A stretch of 64,000 bases of DNA from Anaerovibrio sp. JC8 (GTDB lineage Bacteria; Bacillota; Negativicutes; Selenomonadales; Selenomonadaceae), in assembly GCF_002100115.1 (NCBI RefSeq), contig NZ_ANBM01000005.1, positions 186,001 to 250,000 of the forward strand. The letters are read 5' to 3'. Of this stretch, positions 42,279-51,907 are shown piece by piece. The notes beneath the pieces were generated by a model. The model saw only the letters and a list, made by a program, of their open reading frames with translations, had not been told where the DNA came from and did not search any database. Position numbers and translations under genes: made by a program. Position 1 is the stretch's first letter. Every line of letters begins with the position of its first letter.

Positions 42279-43997
42279 TTACTTGCCTGCCGCCAGTATT
42301 TCCCTGTCGTAATCCTTGTCATCAAAGATACGCGGCCGCAGTCTGTTGAAGCTCTGGCTGATGATACTCTTGGTAGGGTCAAAGTCCGCAGTGTGAATAT
42401 CCGCAATATCCAGCACCGTATGAATCATATCATCAGTCATATAAGGATTGTTGATGGCCTCCTGGATCAGGGCCCACTTCTCAGGATGGTTCTGCTTGAA
42501 CTTCTCCGAAGCCCACATAATCAGCGGTACCTCAATCATGTGACGGCTTGGGTTCTCCTCGATGTGACCGTTGACACCGCCCTCATCATACACCGCCTCG
42601 CCGTGGTCAGGCAGATAAATAACTATGGTATCGGAATTAATTTCCCGGAATTTGTCAATAATGCCGCTGACAATATAGTCATTATAGAACAGGGCATTAT
42701 CATACTGGGCAATAACCTGCTTCTGGTCATCATTGTACTGGTCGCCCTTGATGCTGGCCTCAGTAAACTTGGTGAACTCATAAGGATAACGGTTGTAATA
42801 GGCCAGATGGGCTCCCATAAGATGCACCACAAAGAAATTCTTGGTGCTGCCGTTAATATCGGCAATGGCATTATCCACCAGCGGGAACAGCTCCCCATCA
42901 ACCCGGCCTTCATCCTCCTTGGAATCACGAATCTGGGTATAGTGGCTGACATTACTGTGAGCAGCATAAATCTGGGCCACGTTGCCCCAGATGCCGGAGC
43001 TCTCCTGATTGGACAGCCAGTGGGTCTTGTAGCCGGCGGCATTCATAATATCAATAAGATTATTGTATTCATACCAAGGCTTCTCGGACTCATGGTCACA
43101 GAAGGTAAATATCTTGCTGAGGGACGCCACCGTAGTGGAATGGGCACTTACCACATCCCTAAAGAATACAATCTCGCCTTTTTTTGCCATATCATCAAGA
43201 TTTGGCGTATTCTCCTGACTGTAGCCATAGAGATGCATATGGTTGCGGTTGGTAGACTCACCCAAAATAAATACAATATTGGTAATCTTTCCCTCATTCC
43301 GGGTCAGATGAATATCCACATCCAGCTTGGCCTGCAGCTCCTGATAGGCCACATGGTTTTTCCACGCTGTGCTGGTGGCACCCATAAGCCTGGTCAACGG
43401 AGTAAGATTATCCCCGCCAAACATGATTCCCGGATAGGCAAAGCACATGTAAATGGCATAGCATGAAGAAACAGCCATTACAATGCCCGCAATAACCTTC
43501 TGGGATATGGCATCAGCCTCCAGCCTGCGCCAAGGCTTATATCTCACCAGATAATACATCACGGCAGCGATAACGATGGCAAGAATACCACCCTCTACAC
43601 CCACAAAGGTGTTGATAAATTCCGCCGACTCCTCCGGATTGGTTTCAAAGAGGGAATTAATGGTGCCCACTCCGGTGAGAGCACCGTACTGGTACAGTAC
43701 AAAGGCCTCGATAACAAAGGCCGCAAACAGCACGCTCCCCAATATGCAGCGGATTATTTTACAGGCCTTCGGCACGAAGAGCCATCTTGTAATAAAGGTA
43801 ACAAACAAAGCCCCCAAAAGCCCCGTAAAGGCCATGGACATTACAAGGTCAGTTTTTCCCGCCATGCCCCACTTAATAACCTGGGTGGAGCAGCTCAGCA
43901 GCCAAAACAGCATAAAGCAGCCAAAATCCTGGCGCACCAGGTCTGCCACATCCTGTAGGAACGCAGCTATTTTATTTGAAAAGGATTTCTTTTCCAC
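42279..43997 (-). CDS. Phosphoethanolamine transferase (sulfatase fold, EptA/CptA type)
   Basis: 572-residue inner-membrane enzyme. Five N-terminal helices (residues about 20-190), then a periplasmic sulfatase-fold domain starting NIVFILGESTNRNHMHLYGY, where the Thr after GES is the nucleophile, and later LPDHGEAVYDEGG and GHIEENPSRHMIEVPLI zinc residues. It transfers phosphoethanolamine from phosphatidylethanolamine to lipid A or core sugar, lowering negative charge. The PE-making genes pssA and psd are 3-5 kb away. The start is GTG at 43997 after AGGAGG. It follows queE by 13 bases. Confidence 0.92.
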   Translation of the reverse strand: MEKKSFSNKIAAFLQDVADLVRQDFGCFMLFWLLSCSTQVIKWGMAGKTDLVMSMAFTGLLGALFVTFITRWLFVPKACKIIRCILGSVLFAAFVIEAFVLYQYGALTGVGTINSLFETNPEESAEFINTFVGVEGGILAIVIAAVMYYLVRYKPWRRLEADAISQKVIAGIVMAVSSCYAIYMCFAYPGIMFGGDNLTPLTRLMGATSTAWKNHVAYQELQAKLDVDIHLTRNEGKITNIVFILGESTNRNHMHLYGYSQENTPNLDDMAKKGEIVFFRDVVSAHSTTVASLSKIFTFCDHESEKPWYEYNNLIDIMNAAGYKTHWLSNQESSGIWGNVAQIYAAHSNVSHYTQIRDSKEDEGRVDGELFPLVDNAIADINGSTKNFFVVHLMGAHLAYYNRYPYEFTKFTEASIKGDQYNDDQKQVIAQYDNALFYNDYIVSGIIDKFREINSDTIVIYLPDHGEAVYDEGGVNGHIEENPSRHMIEVPLIMWASEKFKQNHPEKWALIQEAINNPYMTDDMIHTVLDIADIHTADFDPTKSIISQSFNRLRPRIFDDKDYDREILAAGK

Positions 43998-44010
43998 CTG
44001 TTGCTCCTCC

Positions 44011-44742
44011 TTATAACTGGTCCATCATACGATGAGTCTGAGGAATAATCCGTACATCATGAAGGCTTTCCAGTGCCTGCTGCTGAAGCTCCAGCATCTG
44101 CTCCGGCAATGCGGCCTCCACCCCATTCAGCGGAGTAACCGGCTGTAAAATCAGCAGGATATCCGGGTCCACCCCGGCCACCAAATCCACGGCCTTCTGG
44201 AAGTCATCCATGTTAATATCCCCGGAAACTACCAGCTTAACATATACGTCCTTTGCCCTGGCAATCTCCAAAAACCTTCTGTGGTCATCCCAATGGTCCT
44301 CTCCGGTGGCCTGAGGCAGCTTTATATCCATGCTGATAATATCCACCATATCAATGACACGGGCCAGCCTGTCCGGCAGGGTGCCATTGGTTTCCAGCAT
44401 CACCTTGGTGTTGACCATTGGCAGCAGCTCCTGCAGAAAAGCAGAGTGAAGCAAGGGCTCTCCCCCGGTAAAGCTGATAGCCTGATGAGGCAGCTCCATG
44501 GTAAAGCGGTTTATATATGCTGCCACCTCAGTTGGCTCCAGAGGATTTATGGCATCATGAAATTTTCTTGACCCCGGAAAGGTCTCAACGCCACAAATCG
44601 GATGGGTGCCGGCCTGGTTTTCCGTATCACAGTATTTGCAGTTTAAATTACAGCCCTCAAATCGTACAAAGAGCTGACGGCAGCCCACATAGCGGCCCTC
44701 ACCCTGCACGGAGGAAAAAATTTCTATAAGATTTGCGTTCAT
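44011..44742 (-). CDS. queE: 7-carboxy-7-deazaguanine synthase
   Basis: 243-residue radical SAM enzyme that converts 6-carboxytetrahydropterin to CDG on the way to preQ0 and queuosine. The Cys triad is FEGCNLNCKYCDT, and SFTGGEPLLH is the usual glycine motif. An insertion (residues about 45-75) between the cluster loop and the TGGEP segment matches the longer QueE forms. It follows queD by nine bases. queC and queF are not in the window. Confidence 0.93.
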   Translation of the reverse strand: MNANLIEIFSSVQGEGRYVGCRQLFVRFEGCNLNCKYCDTENQAGTHPICGVETFPGSRKFHDAINPLEPTEVAAYINRFTMELPHQAISFTGGEPLLHSAFLQELLPMVNTKVMLETNGTLPDRLARVIDMVDIISMDIKLPQATGEDHWDDHRRFLEIARAKDVYVKLVVSGDINMDDFQKAVDLVAGVDPDILLILQPVTPLNGVEAALPEQMLELQQQALESLHDVRIIPQTHRMMDQL

Positions 44743-44751
44743 AATTTTCCC

Positions 44752-45129
44752 TTAGTCCAAAGAGTATATCACGGAAGATTTAGGGGACTCCCAAACCTGA
44801 ATATGCTTAAGCTTTACATTATCATTGAAGAACTCCGCCTTGGCCATTTCCTCATAAATGTACTGGGCCAGATGCTCCGCCGTAGGATTATGGCCGTCAG
44901 CAAAGGCAGGCAGCTCGTTAAGATACTGATGATCCAGGGTCTCCAAAAGGTCCCGCAGACGGCCCTTAACCACCTTAAAATCAACCAGCATGCCCAAGTT
45001 ATCCAGCTTTGTTCCAATTACAGCCGCCTCAACGGTCCAGCTATGGCCATGGAGCCTGTCACACTTGCCATTGTAGCCAGCTACTCTGTGAGCCGCCTCA
45101 AACTCGGCACTTACATGTATTTCAAACAT
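44752..45129 (-). CDS. queD: 6-carboxy-5,6,7,8-tetrahydropterin synthase
   Basis: 125-residue PTPS-fold enzyme. HVSAEFEAAHRVAGYNGKCDRLHGHSWTVEA supplies the three zinc His residues and the catalytic Cys; LDHQYLNELPAF and PTAEHLAQYIYEEM follow. First step of queuosine precursor synthesis from dihydroneopterin triphosphate. Paired with queE. Confidence 0.94.
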   Translation of the reverse strand: MFEIHVSAEFEAAHRVAGYNGKCDRLHGHSWTVEAAVIGTKLDNLGMLVDFKVVKGRLRDLLETLDHQYLNELPAFADGHNPTAEHLAQYIYEEMAKAEFFNDNVKLKHIQVWESPKSSVIYSLD

Positions 45130-45156
45130 AAATTGTCTACCTCCAACATAATGGAA

Positions 45157-45187
45157 ACCCCTTCATTGCCAACGCAGCTGAAGGGGT
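45157..45187. terminator. Terminator-like hairpin between the glycosyltransferase and queD genes
   Basis: ACCCCTTCA / TGAAGGGGT stem with a 13-base loop. It lies nine bases after the glycosyltransferase stop on the minus strand; the T tract is better on the plus strand, so it may act weakly on the minus strand. Confidence 0.6.
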
Positions 45188-45195
45188 ATTTTTCA

Positions 45196-46449
45196 TCATT
45201 TTCGGCCGTCAATAAACTGATCGTAGCTTACAGCCTGTGTATGCTTGGTGTGAGCCCATTCATGCTCGTTGCGGTGAATGAAGCCCAGGAACACGATTGG
45301 CAGCCAGGAATAAATAAACACCTGATAAAGGGGTATATACAGCCAGGCCTTCCACTTGGCATTCATCTTGATGAGGATAATCATTGGCAGCAAATACTGG
45401 ATAATGGTTATGGCCGTCATCAGATGGTTTGGCATAAAGGCATAAATACTGGTGTAAATCTGCTGGCCATAAATCTGCTGAATATAGCCCATGAGAATAA
45501 AGAAGGCTGTAAACATCAGGAAATATGGCTGAATAAGGTAGAGACAGCCGTCCAGAATAGGAATACTGCGTTGCTTGATACCCTCCTTCAGCAGTTTAGG
45601 AATAAAGCGGTGTGCCACATCAAACTGACCCTGGGCCCAACGCTTTCTCTGATACCAGGACTGCATGAAGGTCAGCGGCTTCTCGTCGTAGATGATGGCA
45701 TCCACTGCCCAGGTGGTCTTGATACCCTCCACCAGTGACTTCATAGTAAACTCCATGTCCTCTACCAGACAGTTGGCACGCCAGCCATGACGCTTCAATA
45801 CCTCGGTGGTAATACACATACCGGTGCCACCCAATACAGCAGACAGACCCAGATTGGTCTTGGCCTGATGAATCAGATAGTCAATAACCCAGAAGGACAG
45901 GGCAAAGGTAGCGGATACCCAGGAATCGTATGGATTCTTGGCGTCCAAAAAGCCCTGAATAATCTTGGCACCCTTCATAAGGTGATGGTTCATTTCAATG
46001 AGGAAGCGTGGATGAACCAGATTGTCTGCATCAAAGATACAAACCGCATCGTATGGCTTCTCCATATCCTTTTCCATATCAAAGAGCTTGGCAAACATCC
46101 AGTCAAGAGCATAGCCCTTGGTCTTTCTCTCAGGATCAAAGCGCTCGCAGACAATAGCACCAGCCTCACGGGAAACCTTGGCAGTATCATCTGTACAGTT
46201 ATCGGCAATTACATAAATATCATACAGCTCTTTAGGATAATCCAGCTCCTGAAGATTCTTAACGAGATGACCAACCACGGCCTGTTCATTATGGGCCGCA
46301 ATCAGGCAGGCAAACTTCTTTTCCGGGGTTGTAATCTTTTTCTCTCTGAACACCACCAGCCCAAAGAAGCCAATAATAAAGAAATATATAGTGAAACAGA
46401 ACAGGAAAACCTGTAATGGAATCATTATTATATCAAGTGGATAAAACAT
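45196..46449 (-). CDS. Membrane family-2 glycosyltransferase
   Basis: 417-residue GT-A enzyme flanked by membrane segments: N-terminal PLQVFLFCFTIYFFIIGFFGLVVF and at least three C-terminal helices. Catalytic signatures: AAHNEQAVVGHLVKNL, VIADNCTDDTA, CIFDADNLV (DxD-like), LVEDMEF and YQRKRWAQGQFD (QxxRW). These are typical of processive-type synthases of beta-linked sugars. No partner c-di-GMP or chaperone gene is adjacent. It could make an exopolysaccharide or an envelope glycan; the sugar is unknown. Confidence 0.87.
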   Translation of the reverse strand: MFYPLDIIMIPLQVFLFCFTIYFFIIGFFGLVVFREKKITTPEKKFACLIAAHNEQAVVGHLVKNLQELDYPKELYDIYVIADNCTDDTAKVSREAGAIVCERFDPERKTKGYALDWMFAKLFDMEKDMEKPYDAVCIFDADNLVHPRFLIEMNHHLMKGAKIIQGFLDAKNPYDSWVSATFALSFWVIDYLIHQAKTNLGLSAVLGGTGMCITTEVLKRHGWRANCLVEDMEFTMKSLVEGIKTTWAVDAIIYDEKPLTFMQSWYQRKRWAQGQFDVAHRFIPKLLKEGIKQRSIPILDGCLYLIQPYFLMFTAFFILMGYIQQIYGQQIYTSIYAFMPNHLMTAITIIQYLLPMIILIKMNAKWKAWLYIPLYQVFIYSWLPIVFLGFIHRNEHEWAHTKHTQAVSYDQFIDGRK

Positions 46450-46487
46450 TAAATTTTTTCTCCTTTATGACAGCATAAGTATCCAGC

Positions 46488-47192
46488 TTATTTGCTGCCG
46501 GAAATAAGATTAATACTGTGGTTTACAATACCAAAAACCGCATAAGACGCAAAAATGCCGAACAGAACAGCATAGCCTATTCCATCAATGCCCAGCCAGA
46601 GTATAGCTGCAAATACAGCTGCCGCAACGACCTTGGCCACCAGATTCATCTTCTCGCCATCACCCTTGAAATCAGGATAATGTACGGTGCTGACCATGAG
46701 ATATGCCACTACCATGACAATAACAGGATATGCATAGGATATTTCATCCAGATTATAGCCCACAGCATTAATAAGCAGGGTGGATGTAGCAATAAGACAG
46801 CCACCGGCAGGAATAGCCAGGCCCATGAAATAACCATGAACCACCGTGGTATTTACATTGAACCGGGCCAGACGCCACATACCGCAAAGGGCAAAGAAAA
46901 TAGCCGCAATGCAGCCAAAAATACCGAAATCAGCCAGCTGAAGCCTGTAGGCCAGCATGGCAGGAGCGGCACCAAAGGAAACCAGATCACACAGGGAGTC
47001 CATTTCCTTGCCCAGCTCGGAGCTGACCCCAAGAGCACGGGCAGTACGGCCATCCAGTCCGTCAGCCACCAATGCCAGCAAAATACATACTGCAGCGGCT
47101 GTCAGATTATCATTGAATGTACACAAAATGGAAATCATTCCAAAAATAAGATTACTGGAAGTAAACGCATTAGGAATTACAGATTTGCTCAT
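46488..47192 (-). CDS. pssA: CDP-diacylglycerol-serine O-phosphatidyltransferase
   Basis: 234-residue membrane enzyme with the CDP-alcohol phosphotransferase motif DGLDGRTARALGVSSELGKEMDSLCDLVSFG (D-G-x2-A-R-x8-G-x3-D-x3-D). It makes phosphatidylserine from CDP-DAG and serine. About six to seven hydrophobic helices. The start ATG overlaps the psd stop by one base, so substrate maker and user are coupled. Confidence 0.95.
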   Translation of the reverse strand: MSKSVIPNAFTSSNLIFGMISILCTFNDNLTAAAVCILLALVADGLDGRTARALGVSSELGKEMDSLCDLVSFGAAPAMLAYRLQLADFGIFGCIAAIFFALCGMWRLARFNVNTTVVHGYFMGLAIPAGGCLIATSTLLINAVGYNLDEISYAYPVIVMVVAYLMVSTVHYPDFKGDGEKMNLVAKVVAAAVFAAILWLGIDGIGYAVLFGIFASYAVFGIVNHSINLISGSK

Positions 47193-47830
47193 TAGTCCTT
47201 AATCCTCCCCACAATGGTCTCTCCTCCATGAACCTTGTCACCCTTCTTCATAAGAACCTCGACGTTCTTAGGTACCACGATCTCAGTACATGAAGCAAAT
47301 TTAATAAGACCGTATACATCGCCCTTCTCCATCTTGTCATCCAGGGTCACCCAGGAAACAATGCGACGGGCCAAAATACCTGCAATCTGAGTTACAGTCA
47401 CCTTTAATCTGTCATTTTCAATACCAATCATGTGACGCTCATTCTCAAAGCCCACCTCATCCTTGTACGCAGGCTTAAAACGACCGCAGACATACTTCTG
47501 GGTCTTGATTTCACCCGCAATAGGACTGCGGTTCACATGAACGCTAAAAATGGACAGGAAAATAATAACCTTGGTACCAGGACCCTTTAAAAAGTCATCA
47601 TATTCCACATCCACCACATCCTGCACTGTTCCGTCAGCCGGAGAAACAATCAGATTCTCATCTGCGGGAATAACACGGTCAGGATTTCTGAAAAAATATG
47701 TAAAGTATACTGCCAAAATTCCTGGTACTACTGCACCCAGCGGTCCCAGCAGCAAGCCCAGGAAGGCAGCAACAGCCAAAGCTCCGAAAATGAAAACGTA
47801 TCCTTCTCTTACAATATGGAATTTACCCAA
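47192..47830 (-). CDS. psd: Phosphatidylserine decarboxylase, short (archaeal/Bacteroidetes-like) type
   Basis: 212-residue proenzyme: two N-terminal helices, then YFFRNPDRVIP, FLSIFSVHVNRSPIAGEI and the pyruvoyl processing region LIKFASCTEIVVPK. The usual short-form motif there is FGS(R), so Gly is replaced by Ala while the essential Ser is kept. It forms phosphatidylethanolamine. The start is TTG at 47830, eight bases after AGGAGG; GTG at 47839 is part of that site. Confidence 0.9.
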   Translation of the reverse strand: MGKFHIVREGYVFIFGALAVAAFLGLLLGPLGAVVPGILAVYFTYFFRNPDRVIPADENLIVSPADGTVQDVVDVEYDDFLKGPGTKVIIFLSIFSVHVNRSPIAGEIKTQKYVCGRFKPAYKDEVGFENERHMIGIENDRLKVTVTQIAGILARRIVSWVTLDDKMEKGDVYGLIKFASCTEIVVPKNVEVLMKKGDKVHGGETIVGRIKD

Positions 47831-47919
47831 ATTTTGCACCTCCTGATAACATATTTATACGAGAAAAATAGCTTTAAACTGGAATAATTATATTCCAGCC
47901 ATCAGCCCTTGTCTACTCA

Positions 47920-48648
47920 TTATTTTTTGCTTCCCATAACCTTAAACACGAATTTTGGAAGTGCCATAAGACGACCGATACGGCTTGGCTGCTTCAGTCC
48001 ACGGAAAAGCCACTCCAGCTTTGCCTTCTGCATCCACAGCGGAGCCCGCTGCATAACACCGGCCATAACATCAAAGGAACCGCCTACGCCAATGGAAACC
48101 GGAACCTCCAGCTCCTTCATGTGGGCATAGAGCCATTTCTCCTGCTTGGGAACACCCAGGGCCACAAACAAAATATCCGGCTTTGCCGCCTTGATATCAG
48201 CAATAATCTGTGGCTCGTCATCAGCTGTAAAGAAGCCGTTGCGTGTACCCACTATATTAATGCCGGGATACCACTCCTCTGCCTTCTTCTTTGCCAGATC
48301 CGCTACCCCAGGGGCAGAGCCAAAGAAATAAATCCGCTGGTTTTTCGACGGTGCCAGCTTCATGAGCTCCTGGGACAAATCATAACCGGCCACACGCTCA
48401 GGCATTGGATGCCCGAGATAGCCGGCAGCCCACACGGTGCCCGCTCCATCAGGAACCACCAGATCAGCAGCATTCAAAATGGTTTTAAGCTCCTCATCGT
48501 AGGTAGCCCGCATTATCATTTCTGCATTTGCCGTGGCAATAAGGGTACTCTCACCTTTTTCAATGAAGCCCTCAACAGTTTCCACTGCTTCGGCCATGGT
48601 TGGAGAGTCTACCTTTACCCCAAGAATATCAACCTTATCAAAAGACAT
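47920..48648 (-). CDS. WecG/TagA/CpsF family glycosyltransferase
   Basis: 242-residue GT26 enzyme. Signature parts: DILGVKVDSPTMAEAVE, ATANAEMIMRA, VVPDGAGTVWAA, RIYFFGSAPGVADLAKKKAEEWYPG and LFVALGVPKQEKWLYAHM. It adds ManNAc(A) or another N-acetylhexosamine to a lipid-linked sugar in envelope polysaccharide synthesis. ATG at 48648 has AGGAGG upstream. Confidence 0.92.
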   Translation of the reverse strand: MSFDKVDILGVKVDSPTMAEAVETVEGFIEKGESTLIATANAEMIMRATYDEELKTILNAADLVVPDGAGTVWAAGYLGHPMPERVAGYDLSQELMKLAPSKNQRIYFFGSAPGVADLAKKKAEEWYPGINIVGTRNGFFTADDEPQIIADIKAAKPDILFVALGVPKQEKWLYAHMKELEVPVSIGVGGSFDVMAGVMQRAPLWMQKAKLEWLFRGLKQPSRIGRLMALPKFVFKVMGSKK

Positions 48649-48723
48649 TAGTTGCCTCCTAAATTTCAAAAATACAAATTTCATTGTAACACAAAAGTAT
48701 AAAGAAGGCTATAGGCAAACATG

Positions 48724-48758
48724 AGAAAAGGGACTGCTTTGCGGTCAGCCCCTTTTGC
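48724..48758 (-). terminator. Terminator of the fur-hemZ-hisS-aspS transcript
   Basis: Minus-strand AAAAGGGGCTG...CAGTCCCTTTTCT, a GC-rich stem 18 bases after the aspS stop. Confidence 0.82.
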
Positions 48759-48776
48759 ATTAAATCAATTTAATGA

Positions 48777-50576
48777 TTAGTCTTCCTTAATCTTTTTCTT
48801 TACGTGGGTACGGATGGAAAGCTCCTTCAGCTGCTTCTCATCAACCTCGGAAGGTGCCTGGCTCATTACGTCAGATGCACTCTGGGTCTTAGGGAAGGCG
48901 ATAACGTCACGGATGGACTTTCTCTTGGCCATGAGCATAACCAGACGGTCAAGACCAAATGCCAGGCCGCCATGAGGTGGAGCACCATACTTGAAGGCAT
49001 CCAGCATGAAGCCGAACTTGTCATGAGCTGCCTCAGGAGTCAGGCCGATAGCCTCGAATACCTTTTCCTGCAGGTCGTTCTGATAAATACGGAGGGAACC
49101 GCCACCGATTTCCACGCCGTTAAGAACCATATCATAGGCAATAGCCTTAACCTTGCCAGGATCAGTGGACAGGAACTGAACATCCTCATCACGAGGTGCA
49201 GTGAATGGATGATGCATTGCCTTCCAACGCTTATCCTCTTCGCTGTATTCAAACATAGGGAAATCAACAACCCACAGGAAGCTCAGCTTATCAGGGTCAA
49301 TAAGGCCACGACGACGGCCCATTTCCAGACGGAGCTCACCGAGAGCCTGGGCTACTACCAATGGCTTATCAGCAATTACCAGCAGCAGGTCACCAGTCTT
49401 GGCACCGGTAGCCTTCTTGATTTCCTCGAAGGTTTCATCAGAATAGAACTTCTTGAATGGAGACTTAACGCCCTCTTCAGTGTACTGAATCCAGGCCAGG
49501 CCCTTGGCGCCATAGCCCTGTACGTACTGAACCAGACCATCCAGCTCACGGCGTGGAATGTTGGCATAATCCTCAACATTGATAACCTTAACCTGGCCGC
49601 CGTTCTCCAGAACAGAAGAAAATACCTTAAAGTCAGAGCCCTTAACATACTCGGAAATATCCATGAGCTCCATGCCGAAACGGAGATCCGGCTTATCGGA
49701 GCCATAACGCTCCATAGCCTCATCCCAGGTCATGCGCAGGAATGGAGCAGGAATCTTGGTATCAAGAGCCTTCTCAAAAATCTCACCCATCATGCCTTCC
49801 ATCATGGTCAGGATAGTCTCCTGGTCGATGAAGGACATCTCAATATCCAGCTGAGTGAACTCTGGCTGACGGTCAGCACGGAGGTCCTCATCACGGAAGC
49901 AGCGAACAATCTGGAAGTACTTCTCAAAGCCGGAGAGCATGAGAATCTGCTTGTAAATCTGTGGAGACTGTGGCAGAGCATAGAACTCACCTGGGTTCAG
50001 GCGGCTTGGTACCAGGAAGTCACGGGCACCCTCAGGGGTGGATTTGCAGAGCATTGGAGTCTCAATCTCCAGGAAGCCGTTGCGGTCAAAGTAGTCACGC
50101 ATAACCTTGGTTACACGATGACGGAGCATGAGGCACTTCTGCATCTCCGGACGGCGCAGGTCGAGATAACGGTACTTCAGACGAAGCATCTCATCTACCT
50201 CAATACCATCCTGAATGTAGAATGGAGGGGTCTTGGCCTTGTTGAGGATACGGAGCTCCTTAACTACAACCTCGATCTCACCGGTAGCCATGTTAGGGTT
50301 TACGGTCTCCTCGCTGCGGGCACGAACATCACCACGGACAGCCAGAACGAACTCGCTGCGGATGGTCTCAGCCTTGTGGAAGGCCTCCTCACCAATAGCA
50401 GCCTCATCAAATACGATCTGAACCAGACCGGAACGATCGCGGAAATCAATAAAAATCAGACCACCATGGTCACGACGGCGGGAAGCCCAACCGCAGAGAA
50501 CAACCTCACTGCCTACATTATCCTTGCGCAGCTCACCGCAATGGTGGGAACGCTTCAAACCTTCTAAAGTATCCAT
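48777..50576 (-). CDS. aspS: Aspartyl-tRNA synthetase
   Basis: 599-residue class II enzyme: N-terminal OB anticodon domain ([31 protein letters not shown]), core motifs ([48 protein letters not shown]), a GAD insertion domain (residues about 290-420) and motif 3 [13 protein letters not shown]. It is bacterial-type; whether it also charges tRNA-Asn cannot be told. ATG at 50576, 35 bases after hisS. Confidence 0.97.
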   Translation of the reverse strand: MDTLEGLKRSHHCGELRKDNVGSEVVLCGWASRRRDHGGLIFIDFRDRSGLVQIVFDEAAIGEEAFHKAETIRSEFVLAVRGDVRARSEETVNPNMATGEIEVVVKELRILNKAKTPPFYIQDGIEVDEMLRLKYRYLDLRRPEMQKCLMLRHRVTKVMRDYFDRNGFLEIETPMLCKSTPEGARDFLVPSRLNPGEFYALPQSPQIYKQILMLSGFEKYFQIVRCFRDEDLRADRQPEFTQLDIEMSFIDQETILTMMEGMMGEIFEKALDTKIPAPFLRMTWDEAMERYGSDKPDLRFGMELMDISEYVKGSDFKVFSSVLENGGQVKVINVEDYANIPRRELDGLVQYVQGYGAKGLAWIQYTEEGVKSPFKKFYSDETFEEIKKATGAKTGDLLLVIADKPLVVAQALGELRLEMGRRRGLIDPDKLSFLWVVDFPMFEYSEEDKRWKAMHHPFTAPRDEDVQFLSTDPGKVKAIAYDMVLNGVEIGGGSLRIYQNDLQEKVFEAIGLTPEAAHDKFGFMLDAFKYGAPPHGGLAFGLDRLVMLMAKRKSIRDVIAFPKTQSASDVMSQAPSEVDEKQLKELSIRTHVKKKIKED

Positions 50577-50611
50577 TTAATCCTTCACCTCATACAAAAT
50601 ATTTTGGGTTA

Positions 50612-51862
50612 TTATTTAAGTTTATTGAAAAGCTCGCTTACAGGAACCTTCTCCTGCTCGCTGCCAGCCATATCACGGAGCATTACCACACCCTCGGAAA
50701 GCTCATCATCCCCCATAATGGCGGCGAATTTTGCTCCCAGCTTGTTGGCCTGCTTCATCTGGGCCTTCATGCTACGGCCCGCATAATCAACTGCGGCACT
50801 AAAGCCCGCATCCCGGAGGTCCATAACCAGCTTAAAGGCTTCCTCCTGTGCTGCTTCGCCCAGGGCTACCACATACACATCGACGCTGCGGTTCTTATCC
50901 GGCAGCAGCCCCTGCTTTTCCAGGGCCAGGAGAACACGCTCCAAACCAGTAGCAAAGCCCACAGCCGGAGTAGGGTTACCACCCATTTCCTCAATGAGAC
51001 CATCATAGCGGCCACCACCGGCAACTGCACTCTGAGCCCCCAATGGAGGATATTTAATCTCAAAGGCGGTCTTGGTGTAATAATCAAGGCCACGGACCAG
51101 ACGTGGGTCCAGCTCATACTTGACGCCTGCCTTGGCCAGATGCTTCTGGAGCTTCTGGAAGTGATCACTGCACTCCTCGCACAGGCAGTCAGTAATCTTT
51201 GGAGCATCCTTCATATAAGGCTTTTCCGCATCCTTCTTGCAGTCCAGAATACGCATTGGCGCTCTGTCAAAACGGCTGCGGCAATCCTCACACAGGTCCT
51301 CCAGCTTATCCCGGAAGAAATCCTGCAGCATGGTACGGTACTTGGCCCGACAGGTTGGACAGCCTACAGAATTTATGTACAGCTCCAAATCATTGAGGCC
51401 CAGGCCCTGCAGCAGCTTCATGGCCAGCAGGATAATCTCGGCATCCACAGCCGGATTGGACTCGCCAATGGCCTCCACACCAAACTGGTGGAACTCACGC
51501 ATACGGCCAGCCTGCGGGCGGTCATAGCGGAACATGGAGCCAATATAAAACAGCTTGGTCAGTGCATTTTCCGCATAAAGCTTATTCTGCAGATAAGCTC
51601 TGACAGCTGAAGCTGTATTCTCAGGACGCAGGGTGATGCTTCTGTCTCCCCGATCAGTAAAGGTGTACATTTCCTTGTCAACTACATCAGTACCCTCACC
51701 GATACCCCGCTGAAACAGCTCAGTGTGTTCAAACATCGGGGTTCTGATCTCCTGATAGCCAAACCGCTTACAAAGAGAGCGGATATTCTCTTCCACAAAC
51801 AGCCAGTCACCGACGGTATCCGGCAGTATGTCCTTGGTGCCCCGTGGAGCATTTGTCAACAT
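50612..51862 (-). CDS. hisS: Histidyl-tRNA synthetase
   Basis: 416 residues. APRGTKDILPD start, motif 2 FRYDRPQAGRMREFHQFG, HisA motif LVRGLDYYTKTAFE, AGGGRYDGLIEEMGG, and a C-terminal anticodon domain (VDVYVVALGEAAQEEAFK). The CEDCRSRF and CLCEECSDHF cysteine pairs form the insertion found in many Firmicute HisRS. ATG at 51862 with AAGGAGG upstream. No T-box is seen in the 45-base gap before it. Confidence 0.97.
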   Translation of the reverse strand: MLTNAPRGTKDILPDTVGDWLFVEENIRSLCKRFGYQEIRTPMFEHTELFQRGIGEGTDVVDKEMYTFTDRGDRSITLRPENTASAVRAYLQNKLYAENALTKLFYIGSMFRYDRPQAGRMREFHQFGVEAIGESNPAVDAEIILLAMKLLQGLGLNDLELYINSVGCPTCRAKYRTMLQDFFRDKLEDLCEDCRSRFDRAPMRILDCKKDAEKPYMKDAPKITDCLCEECSDHFQKLQKHLAKAGVKYELDPRLVRGLDYYTKTAFEIKYPPLGAQSAVAGGGRYDGLIEEMGGNPTPAVGFATGLERVLLALEKQGLLPDKNRSVDVYVVALGEAAQEEAFKLVMDLRDAGFSAAVDYAGRSMKAQMKQANKLGAKFAAIMGDDELSEGVVMLRDMAGSEQEKVPVSELFNKLK

Positions 51863-51907
51863 ATCTTACAAAACCTCCTTTGCTTCATTTAATATGAAAG
51901 CAAGGTA

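Noticed and set aside
48804-50567. Long plus-strand reading frame opposite aspS (587 codons)
   Set aside because: A shadow of aspS; no ribosome site and no recognisable domain.
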